Of a stretch of 64,000 nt of DNA, positions 54,192 to 61,784 are shown one piece after another. The position numbers were made by a program, and so were the translations under genes. Position 1 is the first letter of the stretch. Each line of letters opens with the position of its first letter. Source of the stretch: Shewanella psychrophila (GTDB lineage Bacteria > Pseudomonadota > Gammaproteobacteria > Enterobacterales > Shewanellaceae); the NCBI RefSeq assembly GCF_002005305.1, contig NZ_CP014782.1:1736001-1800000 (forward strand), read 5' to 3'. A model generated the notes under the pieces. The model was given only the letters and a program-made list of their open reading frames with translations. It was not told the DNA's origin and made no database searches.

Positions 54192-54235
54192 AATTCGAGC
54201 TATATAATTATTACTTTCAGCTCATTGTCTTGCAT

Positions 54236-54943
54236 TTACACTGCTCTCTTCAACAACATGGACTTAATGTGTCCAATTGCCTTAGTCGGATTAAGTCCCT
54301 TAGGACAAACATCCACACAGTTCATGATGCCATGACAGCGGAATACGCTGTATGCATCATCAAGTTCCGATAAACGCTCTTCGGTTGCTGTGTCACGGCT
54401 ATCGATTAGGAAGCGATAGGCATGTAACAAGCCACTTGGACCGATGAACTTATCAGGGTTCCACCAGAAAGATGGACAAGCGGTTGAGCAACAGGCACAC
54501 ATGATACACTCATATAAGCCATCTAAATGTTCACGTTCCTCAGGTGATTGCAGATGTTCACGCGCAGGCGTTTTCTCATCATTAATCAGATAAGGTTTGA
54601 TCTTCTCATACTGAATGTAGAACTGAGACAGATCGACAATAATGTCACGAACAACTGGCATTCCTGGTAAAGGTCTTATCTCGATCTTCTTGCCATTGAA
54701 GGTAGATACTGGCGTGATACAAGCCAGACCATTCTTACCATTCATGTTCAGGCCATCTGAGCCACAAACACCTTCACGACATGAACGACGGAACGCCAAG
54801 GTTGGATCTTGCTCTTTCAGAAGTATGAGTGCATCCAGGACCATCATATCGGTACCCTCTGCTACTTCTAATGTGTAATCCTTCATGTACGGCTTAGCGT
54901 CTACATCGGGATTATAGCGATAAACTGCGATATTCAAATTCAT
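54236..54943 (-). CDS. sdhB: Succinate dehydrogenase iron-sulfur subunit
   Basis: The 235-aa subunit carries three Fe-S clusters. The 2Fe-2S ligands are in SCREGVCGSDGLNMNGKNGL; the 4Fe-4S motif is CIMCACCSTACPSFWW; the remaining Cys motif CHGIMNCVDVCPKGLNP completes the 3Fe-4S and 4Fe-4S sites. It passes electrons from SdhA flavin to quinone at SdhCD. It starts 12 bp after sdhA. Confidence 0.97.
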   Translation of the reverse strand: MNLNIAVYRYNPDVDAKPYMKDYTLEVAEGTDMMVLDALILLKEQDPTLAFRRSCREGVCGSDGLNMNGKNGLACITPVSTFNGKKIEIRPLPGMPVVRDIIVDLSQFYIQYEKIKPYLINDEKTPAREHLQSPEEREHLDGLYECIMCACCSTACPSFWWNPDKFIGPSGLLHAYRFLIDSRDTATEERLSELDDAYSVFRCHGIMNCVDVCPKGLNPTKAIGHIKSMLLKRAV

Positions 54944-54955
54944 CTCTGTATCTCC

Positions 54956-56722
54956 TTAGTAAGTACGCTTGATCGGTGGGAAGGCTGCACGAAGCTTAGG
55001 CTCCATGTTAACCGCTCGACGATCCATCTGCTCTGTAACCGGGTCAAATAGGCTGTGACACAACCAGTTCTCATCATCACGGTCGAGGAAATCTTCACGT
55101 GAGTGAGCACCACGGCTTTCAGTACGGAAATTGGCAGCATAAGCCGTCGCAATCGCTGTCGCCATCAAGTTATCCAGCTCTAAACATTCAATACGCTGTG
55201 TATTGAACTCTTTCGAGTTATCAGAAAGCTTAGCATTAGCTAGGCGTTCACGGATCTGTTTCAGCTCCGTCAGACCTTCAGCCATAGAGTCACCACTGCG
55301 GAATACAGAAAAGTTCAGCTGCATACAAAGCTGTAGGTCTTTACGTATTTGTACAGGATCTTCACCGTCTGTGTTACTTTCCCAACGATTCAGACGCGCT
55401 AGAGACGCATCGATGTCAGTGTCTGTCGCATCTTTAGGTGTCGGAGTATCATCTAGCGCTTTACCCAGATGTTGTCCTGCTGCACGACCAAATACCACAA
55501 GATCCAGCAGTGAGTTACCGCCCAAGCGGTTAGCGCCGTGTACTGATACACAGGCAATCTCACCGACAGCAAATAAACCCACGACATCAGTTTCGGTGCC
55601 ATCTTCATTCTTACGAAGTACCTGACCACTCACTTTAGCAGGAAGACCACCCATCATGTAATGACACGTTGGTAGTACAGGAATAGGTCCATCGGCGGGA
55701 TCGATATGAGCGAATGTACGAGACAATTCACATACGCCAGGTAAACGCGCTTCCAATGTTTCTTTGCCTAAATGATCCAGCTTGAGTAGCAAGTGCGGAC
55801 CTAAAGGACCATCTAAACCACGGCCTTCACGAATTTCGGTCATCATAGAGCGTGCAACCACGTCTCGAGAAGCCAAGTCTTTCGCATTAGGTGCATAACG
55901 TTCCATGAAACGTTCGCCATCTTTGTTCAGCAGATATCCGCCTTCACCACGACAACCTTCTGTAACCAGAACACCGGCTCCCGCGATTCCCGTAGGATGG
56001 AACTGCCACATCTCCATGTCTTGCATCTGTACGCCTGCGCGCATTGCCATACCAACACCATCGCCGGTATTAATATGTGCGTTGGTAGTAGATGCATAGA
56101 TGCGACCCGCACCACCAGTAGCAAGAACGGTCGCTTTAGCCTTGAAATAGACGATTTCACCGCTTTCAATATCGATAGCAGTACAACCAACAATCACGCC
56201 GTCTTCGTTCTTCACTAAATCGAGTGCATACCACTCAGAGAAGACTTCAGTCTTATGCTTAACGTTTTGTTGATAAAGACAATGCAACAGTGCATGACCT
56301 GTACGGTCAGCCGCTGCTGCGGTACGAGCCGCTTGCTCGCCACCAAAGTTTCTAGACTGACCACCGAACGGACGCTGGTATATCTTACCGTTCTCGAAAC
56401 GAGAGAAAGGCAGACCCATGTGCTCCAGCTCAATAACCGCCTCGGGACCTGTTTTACACATGAATTCGATCGCTTCTTGGTCACCGATAAAATCGGAACC
56501 TTTAACCGTATCGTACATGTGCTGTTCCCAATGATCTTCATGGGCATTGCCTAAGGCTACTGTGATGCCGCCTTGAGCCGAAACCGTATGAGAACGTGTC
56601 GGGAACACTTTAGATAAAAGCGCACAGCTCTTACCTTCTTTTGAAATCTGTAATGCTGCTCGCATGCCTGCGCCACCGGCACCGATCACGACCACATCAA
56701 ATTCGCGTACTGGAATACTCAC
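54956..56722 (-). CDS. sdhA: Succinate dehydrogenase flavoprotein subunit
   Basis: The 588-aa FAD subunit has the Rossmann VVIGAGGAGMRAALQISKEG, the flavin-attachment region SHTVSAQGGI (His covalently linked to FAD in this family), GGAGRIYASTTNAHINTGDG and the catalytic-arginine region near the HGANRLGGNSLLDLVVFGRA segment. It starts on the base right after the sdhD stop. Standard length, no oddity. Confidence 0.97.
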   Translation of the reverse strand: MSIPVREFDVVVIGAGGAGMRAALQISKEGKSCALLSKVFPTRSHTVSAQGGITVALGNAHEDHWEQHMYDTVKGSDFIGDQEAIEFMCKTGPEAVIELEHMGLPFSRFENGKIYQRPFGGQSRNFGGEQAARTAAAADRTGHALLHCLYQQNVKHKTEVFSEWYALDLVKNEDGVIVGCTAIDIESGEIVYFKAKATVLATGGAGRIYASTTNAHINTGDGVGMAMRAGVQMQDMEMWQFHPTGIAGAGVLVTEGCRGEGGYLLNKDGERFMERYAPNAKDLASRDVVARSMMTEIREGRGLDGPLGPHLLLKLDHLGKETLEARLPGVCELSRTFAHIDPADGPIPVLPTCHYMMGGLPAKVSGQVLRKNEDGTETDVVGLFAVGEIACVSVHGANRLGGNSLLDLVVFGRAAGQHLGKALDDTPTPKDATDTDIDASLARLNRWESNTDGEDPVQIRKDLQLCMQLNFSVFRSGDSMAEGLTELKQIRERLANAKLSDNSKEFNTQRIECLELDNLMATAIATAYAANFRTESRGAHSREDFLDRDDENWLCHSLFDPVTEQMDRRAVNMEPKLRAAFPPIKRTY

Positions 56723-57070
56723 TTAAACACCCCACACAATCAAAATGCCTGCTGCCAAATAAGACAAGGCTGCTACGACAACAACGAACTGCAGTAGACC
56801 ACGAAGCATTAATGGCTTAACGTAATCTGTTAGCACCTGCCAGATACCGATCCAGGCATGAACCAGAATCGCGACCAGGGCGAGCAGTGTGAATACTTTC
56901 ATCGGCAGAGCGCTGAACAAGCCATGCCATGCGTCGTAAGTTAGTGGAGAGCTAAGGGCAATAAATCCAACCACAAAAATAGTGTATAGGGCTAAAATAA
57001 TTGCGCTTGCGCGTATTAGAATAAAGTCATGAACACCACTGCGTCCAAGACTCGCTGCATTAGTTACCAT
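56723..57070 (-). CDS. sdhD: Succinate dehydrogenase membrane anchor subunit
   Basis: The 115-aa subunit has three membrane helices. SGVHDFILIRASAIILALY at the N-terminus and a haem-region histidine in ILVHAWIGIWQVLTDY are typical. The start at 57070 overlaps the sdhC stop by 7 bp and gives the family length. The longer frame to 57229 is an sdhC shadow. Confidence 0.92.
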   Translation of the reverse strand: MVTNAASLGRSGVHDFILIRASAIILALYTIFVVGFIALSSPLTYDAWHGLFSALPMKVFTLLALVAILVHAWIGIWQVLTDYVKPLMLRGLLQFVVVVAALSYLAAGILIVWGV

Positions 57071-57438
57071 ACCCAAACCCCTACTATGATTGAAAACGCA
57101 ATTGACAATGCAAATGCGGCTTTTGCCGAAGCGATGCCAGCGGGTAACTCTTCCCAACGACCGGTATCCATTATCAGGTGGCGTATGCCAACGATAAGGT
57201 GATAACCCAGTGCGGTAAGAATTCCCCAAATGACAAACTTAACCAGCAAGTTATCAAAAAGAGATTGTACGCCGGCGAAGCTCTCTGGTGATGCTAATGA
57301 TTCGTTCAGCAACCAGATAAGAATGCCAACAGCAAATAGCATGATGACACCGGATACACGGTGGAGGATAGACGCGATCGCTGTTGCAGGAAAGCGTATG
57401 GTCTGCAGATCTAGATGGACAGGTCTTTGCTTTTTCAC
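57064..57438 (-). CDS. sdhC: Succinate dehydrogenase cytochrome b556 subunit
   Basis: The 124-aa subunit has three membrane helices. RPVHLDLQTIRFPATAIASI with the quinone-site serine and arginine region (SILHRVSG) and the haem-ligand His in GYHLIVGIRHLIMD are visible. It is the first gene of sdhCDAB-sucABCD and is divergent from gltA across about 430 bp. Confidence 0.94.
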   Translation of the reverse strand: MKKQRPVHLDLQTIRFPATAIASILHRVSGVIMLFAVGILIWLLNESLASPESFAGVQSLFDNLLVKFVIWGILTALGYHLIVGIRHLIMDTGRWEELPAGIASAKAAFALSIAFSIIVGVWVW

Positions 57439-57870
57439 GTTCTGCTCACTCTGCTCAATTGAGCTATATTTTTGTTATACGATCCGCTTTTGTTCAAACA
57501 TCAAACAGTGAATTGACTCACATTAAGATGTCATTACAAAAGAAAAGTTTAAACAGACGTTTAACGCTTTAGATACAGGTTACTAAGTTACTAATAAAGT
57601 GAGCTCTAAATGCCAATGTCTGCAGCTCTTCTGAGCCGAAGCAAGTATACGCGCGGCAAATGTCAAATACAAACATCACATTATGCAAATTTTGTTTTTT
57701 TGGTAAAAAAATCTGCCAAGTTCCTGTTCTCCTATGGGGTTTGGGCAAAATAAGACCATGGCCTAAGAAATTTAAACGCTTATTTAAATTGAAATGTGAT
57801 CTAGATTCACTGTAAAGTATTGGCGTTTGATAAGCCGCACTCACATAAGAATGAAGTAAGGAGAACGGGT
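57439..57870. other. Divergent control region between sdhC and gltA
   Basis: 432 bp without a credible gene, holding promoters for both TCA transcripts. Besides the CRP-like palindrome at 57795-57811, no operator was identified with confidence. Confidence 0.5.
57795..57811. promoter_or_regulatory. CRP-like palindrome upstream of gltA
   Basis: TGTGA-TCTAGAT-TCACT has both CRP half-sites, but with a 7-bp rather than 6-bp spacer. It lies about 60 bp before the gltA start. The spacing makes it weak or a site for another regulator. Confidence 0.3.
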
Positions 57871-59163
57871 ATGGCTGAAAATATAGCCAAGTTGGAATTG
57901 CCAGGAAATGACTCAATCGATCTGCCAATAAAAAAAGGAACGGCAGGCTTCGATGTCATCGACATCAGCAAATTAGGTAGTAAAGGTCACTTTACCTTCG
58001 ATCCAGGGTTTCTCGCGACAGCCTCCTGCGAATCTGCGATTACCTATATCGACGGCGCACAAGGGATACTGCTTCACCGCGGATACCCTATTGGTGAACT
58101 TGCCGTAGATTCAGATTATCTAGATCTGTGTTATTTGCTCCTGTACGGAGAGCTTCCAACCAAAATTCAGTACGAACAGTTCGTTCATACAGTTAAGAAC
58201 CACACCATGGTTAATGAGCAGCTAGTCGCCTTCTTTAGAGGCTTTAGACGTGATGCTCACCCAATGGCAATGCTATGTGGTGTTACTGGTGCACTTTCTG
58301 CATTTTACCAAGATTCACTGGATGTTAACGATGAGCGTCACCGCGAAATCGCCGCCTTCCGTCTAGTGTCTAAGATGCCAACGATTGCCGCCATGTGTTA
58401 CAAGTACTCTATTGGCCAGCCATTCGTGTATCCACGTAATGACTTGAGCTATGCGGGTAACTTCCTCAGCATGATGTTTGCTGTGCCATGTGAAGAATAC
58501 AAGGTTAACCCGATTGTTGAACGAGCCATGGATCGCATCTTTATTCTACACGCGGATCATGAGCAAAACGCCTCGACATCTACAGTACGTCTGGCCGGTT
58601 CTTCTGGTGCTAACCCATTTGCATGTATTGCAGCGGGTATTGCATCACTTTGGGGACCTGCTCACGGCGGCGCTAACGAAGCGTGTCTGAACATGCTCGA
58701 AGAGATTGGAACAGTGGATCGTATCCCTGAGTTCATCGCTCGTGCTAAAGACAAGGAAGATCCTTTCCGTCTGATGGGCTTTGGACATCGCGTCTATAAG
58801 AACTTCGATCCTCGCGCTAAAGTCATGCGTGAAACCTGTCATGAAGTCCTTCAAGAACTTAAAGTTAACGACCCACTGCTCGATGTTGCTATGGAACTCG
58901 AACGTATTGCCCTTGAAGATGATTATTTCGTCTCTAAGAAGCTATATCCAAACGTCGATTTCTACTCAGGCATCATCATGAAGGCTATCGGTATTCCAAC
59001 TAGCATGTTCACTGTACTGTTCGCCTTAGCGCGTACAGTTGGTTGGATTGCTCACTGGAAAGAGATGTTGGATCAACCTGGTCATAAGATCAGCCGTCCA
59101 CGTCAATTGTATACTGGCGCCCCTGAGCGTACATTTGTCTCACAGGACAAGCGTGAATCTTAA
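57871..59163 (+). CDS. gltA: Citrate synthase
   Basis: The 430-aa hexameric-type (NADH-sensitive class) citrate synthase has the catalytic His regions ADHEQNASTSTVRLAGSSG and GPAHGGANEACLNML. GFGHRVYKNFDPRAKVM and DFYSGIIMKAIGIPTSMFT with the active-site Asp follow. AAGGAGAACGGGT before ATG 57871 (MAENIAKLELPGND) fixes the start; the frame open to 57820 lacks such a site. It is divergent from the sdh-suc operon, with its own terminator. Confidence 0.97.
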   Translation: MAENIAKLELPGNDSIDLPIKKGTAGFDVIDISKLGSKGHFTFDPGFLATASCESAITYIDGAQGILLHRGYPIGELAVDSDYLDLCYLLLYGELPTKIQYEQFVHTVKNHTMVNEQLVAFFRGFRRDAHPMAMLCGVTGALSAFYQDSLDVNDERHREIAAFRLVSKMPTIAAMCYKYSIGQPFVYPRNDLSYAGNFLSMMFAVPCEEYKVNPIVERAMDRIFILHADHEQNASTSTVRLAGSSGANPFACIAAGIASLWGPAHGGANEACLNMLEEIGTVDRIPEFIARAKDKEDPFRLMGFGHRVYKNFDPRAKVMRETCHEVLQELKVNDPLLDVAMELERIALEDDYFVSKKLYPNVDFYSGIIMKAIGIPTSMFTVLFALARTVGWIAHWKEMLDQPGHKISRPRQLYTGAPERTFVSQDKRES

Positions 59164-59210
59164 AGCTGCTATGACCTAGAACGTAAAACCTAGGAAACAG
59201 GAATCACAGA

Positions 59211-59236
59211 AAGGCACTCATCGAGTGCCTTTTTTA
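59211..59236 (+). terminator. Intrinsic terminator of gltA
   Basis: AAGGCACTC pairs with GAGTGCCTT around ATC, followed by a T-run. It lies about 48 bp past the gltA stop. Confidence 0.9.
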
Positions 59237-59305
59237 TTGCGATTTTTACGATGGAATTCTTCTTAGGAACTAATACCTAAACACTAATACCTAAACACTA
59301 TGAAC

Positions 59306-59782
59306 TCAAGCCCGCTTCTCCATCACAAAGTTTGTTAGCACTTGTCCCCGAACTTCTACTTCCTGAGAGTTAACCAGAATAAAACCAAAATGCTCGAAGA
59401 AAGGTCTTGCAGTGATACTTACGTGGGAATAGCAACGACATATGCCTTTAGATGCAGCCTCATTGAGCAGAGTATTCATCAGAGCTTTTCCTATCCCCTG
59501 TCCTTGGTGATCCACATGACAGAAAAAATGGTCGATATAGCCATCAGCTTGAAGATCGGCAAAACCTAGCTGCTTGCCTTCCGATTCGGCAATGAAAGGA
59601 TTCATGGCTTGGATACGCTTAGGCCAAGTATCAGGCAAAGATCGTGTCGGTGCCCAGGCAGATACCTGGAGCAGGCTATAGTCTCTGATATTGACTCTGC
59701 GAATGGTGTCGTATTTTATCTGCCACAGGGCAATTGGATCATCTAATTGTTCAGTTTGCTTAAACCTGCGTATCTGTATCAT
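59306..59782 (-). CDS. GNAT family N-acetyltransferase
   Basis: The 158-aa acetyltransferase has the acetyl-CoA pyrophosphate-binding loop DHQGQGIGKALMNTLLNEA near 100-118, then YSHVSITARPFFEHFGFILV near the C-terminus. ATG 59782 (MIQIRRFKQTEQ) is preferred because AAAGGA is 5-6 bp upstream. The substrate is unknown. A 14-bp direct repeat (ACTAATACCTAAAC, twice) lies just past its stop at about 59270-59298. Confidence 0.85.
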   Translation of the reverse strand: MIQIRRFKQTEQLDDPIALWQIKYDTIRRVNIRDYSLLQVSAWAPTRSLPDTWPKRIQAMNPFIAESEGKQLGFADLQADGYIDHFFCHVDHQGQGIGKALMNTLLNEAASKGICRCYSHVSITARPFFEHFGFILVNSQEVEVRGQVLTNFVMEKRA

Positions 59783-59873
59783 GCCAATCCTTTGCACTTA
59801 GTTATTTAAATCCAGCGTTAAGCCTGATAGCGCTAAATCATAACTGGACTGACTCAGATTAGAAGCATTTATA

Positions 59874-60248
59874 TTAATCAGCTAACCATTTATCGACTGC
59901 TTCACGCTTACGTTGCTTAATATCACGGCGCATTTCTTCGGCAATTTCATCGCGGGGATCCAGCTTATCTTTTGCTCTGCGTAGCTTCCTTGAAGTATTG
60001 TGCTCCATTTTATCCAATTTTTTGTCGACATAACTGCCATCGGCGATGTCACGGGCATTGTCTGTGGCTCTGCTGACCTTATTCTTAGTCTTGTTGTATT
60101 CATGCTTGTACTTATATTTATTGTCTTTAATGTCACGATTCATGCGTACTGCATCTTTCAATATGTTCTGTGCATGGAGATTTGGTGAGAATAAAAATAC
60201 TGACATTAAGGCCATAGGAACTATATTTTTAATAAGAGTGGATTTCAT
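59874..60248 (-). CDS. Small secreted basic/charged coiled protein, unknown function
   Basis: A 124-aa protein with a signal peptide (MKSTLIKNIVPMALMSVFLF, cleavage near LHA-QN). The mature part is almost entirely charged helix, rich in Lys, Arg, Asp and Glu (KYKYKHEYNKTKNKV, KLRRAKDKLDPRDE, RRDIKQRKREAVDKW). No cysteine or catalytic motif is seen. In-frame ATGs a little upstream (MTLSFMKS, MEDTLMTLSF) are alternative starts; ribosome binding sites are weak throughout. A periplasmic helical or nucleic-acid/phosphate-binding role is possible but unsupported. Confidence 0.65.
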   Translation of the reverse strand: MKSTLIKNIVPMALMSVFLFSPNLHAQNILKDAVRMNRDIKDNKYKYKHEYNKTKNKVSRATDNARDIADGSYVDKKLDKMEHNTSRKLRRAKDKLDPRDEIAEEMRRDIKQRKREAVDKWLAD

Positions 60249-60643
60249 AAAACTAAGTGTCATAAGAGTGTCTTCCATAAGAGTTATCTCAGAATTATCT
60301 CTCTCTATACCCTGTAAATGAACGTGACTTGATGCATTTAGGTTATTAACAAAACGAATAAATCTAATAACAGCATTCAGGTGAGTAATGAAGGGAATAC
60401 GCAGGCATAACCAAACCCCGATACATCTTGTATCAAATGACGTTTGAATTGTTACAAAATTAATCGTTAAATTCCCCTTAGTCAAAAGCATCAATTTTTA
60501 AACCTTTTCGCTACATTATGTTTAACAAGTTTAACCTGTTAGATGTAATAAACATTAAGCCTCTGTATTTAAATGAATTTAAATGTTGGCATGGCTTGTG
60601 CTTAGTTAGTGACAATTGGAACAAATAACTTAGGTATTTTTAC
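60249..60643. other. Non-coding stretch before the RND efflux genes
   Basis: 395 bp between divergent genes. A longer open frame on the minus strand extends the small secreted protein upstream but lacks a start with signal features. Nothing else recognised. Confidence 0.4.
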
Positions 60644-61771
60644 ATGGACTCTTTAAATACACTCGCTAACACCCAAGTAACTCATTCACAAAAAACCGGC
60701 ATACTGACTCGCCCACTCAATGGTTTCAAATTTGCTCTCCCTCTCCTTCTGGTATCAGTGCTCTCAGCTTGTAGCGGTGAAGAGCCTCCTAAAGAAGAAG
60801 AGAAGTATGCTGTACCTGTTGAAACAACCACTGTCATTCAGGGGGATGTCTCCTCTTTCTACAGCACAACTGCCACACTGGAAGCCCCAGAAGAAGCCAA
60901 TGTGGTCACTCGTATCGCAGGCTTAATTGAGGCCATCGAGGTGGAAGAAGGTGACAGAGTCACTAAGGGTCAATTGCTCGCTGTGATTGATGCTAAGAGA
61001 CAGAGATACGATCTCGCCCGCTCACAGGCCGAAGTTGAAATAATCGAGCAGGAACTCAACCGTCTGAAGAAGATGGGCAACAGAGAGTTTATCAGTGCAG
61101 ATTCCATGGCTAAGCTCGAATACAACCTTCAGGCCGCTATCGCTAAGCGAGATCTGGCTGGACTACAGGTCGAAGAGAGCATGGTTCGCTCCCCCATCGA
61201 CGGGGTTATCGCCACTCGATTTGTTAAAAAAGGCAATATGGCAAAAGAATTTGATGAACTATTTTATATCGTTAATCAAGACGAGCTTCACGGTATCGTC
61301 CATCTTCCTGAGCAGCAACTTCAGAGCTTACGTCTGGGCCAAGACGCACAAGTGTTCGCCAATAAGCATTCACAAGATACGGTTCACGCAAAAGTATTAC
61401 GTATCAGCCCAATCGTCGATGCCCAGAGTGGCACTTTCAAAGTCACCTTATCTGTACCAAATGACAATGCCAAGCTAAAAGCTGGCATGTTTACTCGCGT
61501 CGAGCTGAGATATGACACTCACAATAATGTCATCACAGTGCCATATAACGCTGTAGTCAACCAAGATAATCAATTTGCTCTCTATGTCATCGACGGGACT
61601 AATGTTAATCGCCGTGAAGTCTCTCTGGGTTATCGTGAGGCCGATACTGTTGAAATTATCGCAGGCATTGAACCTGGTGAACAGATAGTGATCCGTGGCC
61701 AGCAAAATCTGAAAGATCAATCACTTGTAGAAGTGATAAGTGCATTAGATCTAGCCTCAGTCGAGAAGTAA
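60644..61771 (+). CDS. RND efflux periplasmic adaptor (membrane fusion protein), lipoprotein
   Basis: The 375-aa HlyD/AcrA-like adaptor has an unusually long N-terminal stretch before a lipobox (LLVSVLSACSGEE, Cys about 43), so it should be lipid-anchored in the periplasm. The lipoyl-like halves (ANVVTRIAGLIEAIEVEEGD and MVRSPIDGVIATRFVKKGN) flank a short alpha-hairpin. A beta-barrel (VFANKHSQDTVHAKVLRISP) and membrane-proximal domain follow. It ends 13 bp before the RND pump gene. Cargo is unknown; the short hairpin fits AcrA-like multidrug rather than heavy-metal systems. Confidence 0.9.
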   Translation: MDSLNTLANTQVTHSQKTGILTRPLNGFKFALPLLLVSVLSACSGEEPPKEEEKYAVPVETTTVIQGDVSSFYSTTATLEAPEEANVVTRIAGLIEAIEVEEGDRVTKGQLLAVIDAKRQRYDLARSQAEVEIIEQELNRLKKMGNREFISADSMAKLEYNLQAAIAKRDLAGLQVEESMVRSPIDGVIATRFVKKGNMAKEFDELFYIVNQDELHGIVHLPEQQLQSLRLGQDAQVFANKHSQDTVHAKVLRISPIVDAQSGTFKVTLSVPNDNAKLKAGMFTRVELRYDTHNNVITVPYNAVVNQDNQFALYVIDGTNVNRREVSLGYREADTVEIIAGIEPGEQIVIRGQQNLKDQSLVEVISALDLASVEK

Positions 61772-61784
61772 AGGAAGCCGAACT

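Noticed and set aside
57071..57229. N-terminal extension of SdhD
   Set aside because: It lies wholly inside sdhC in another frame; the start at 57070 gives normal family length.
60249..60494. Upstream extension of the small secreted protein to 206 aa
   Set aside because: The extension has no signal features and places the real signal peptide in mid-protein.
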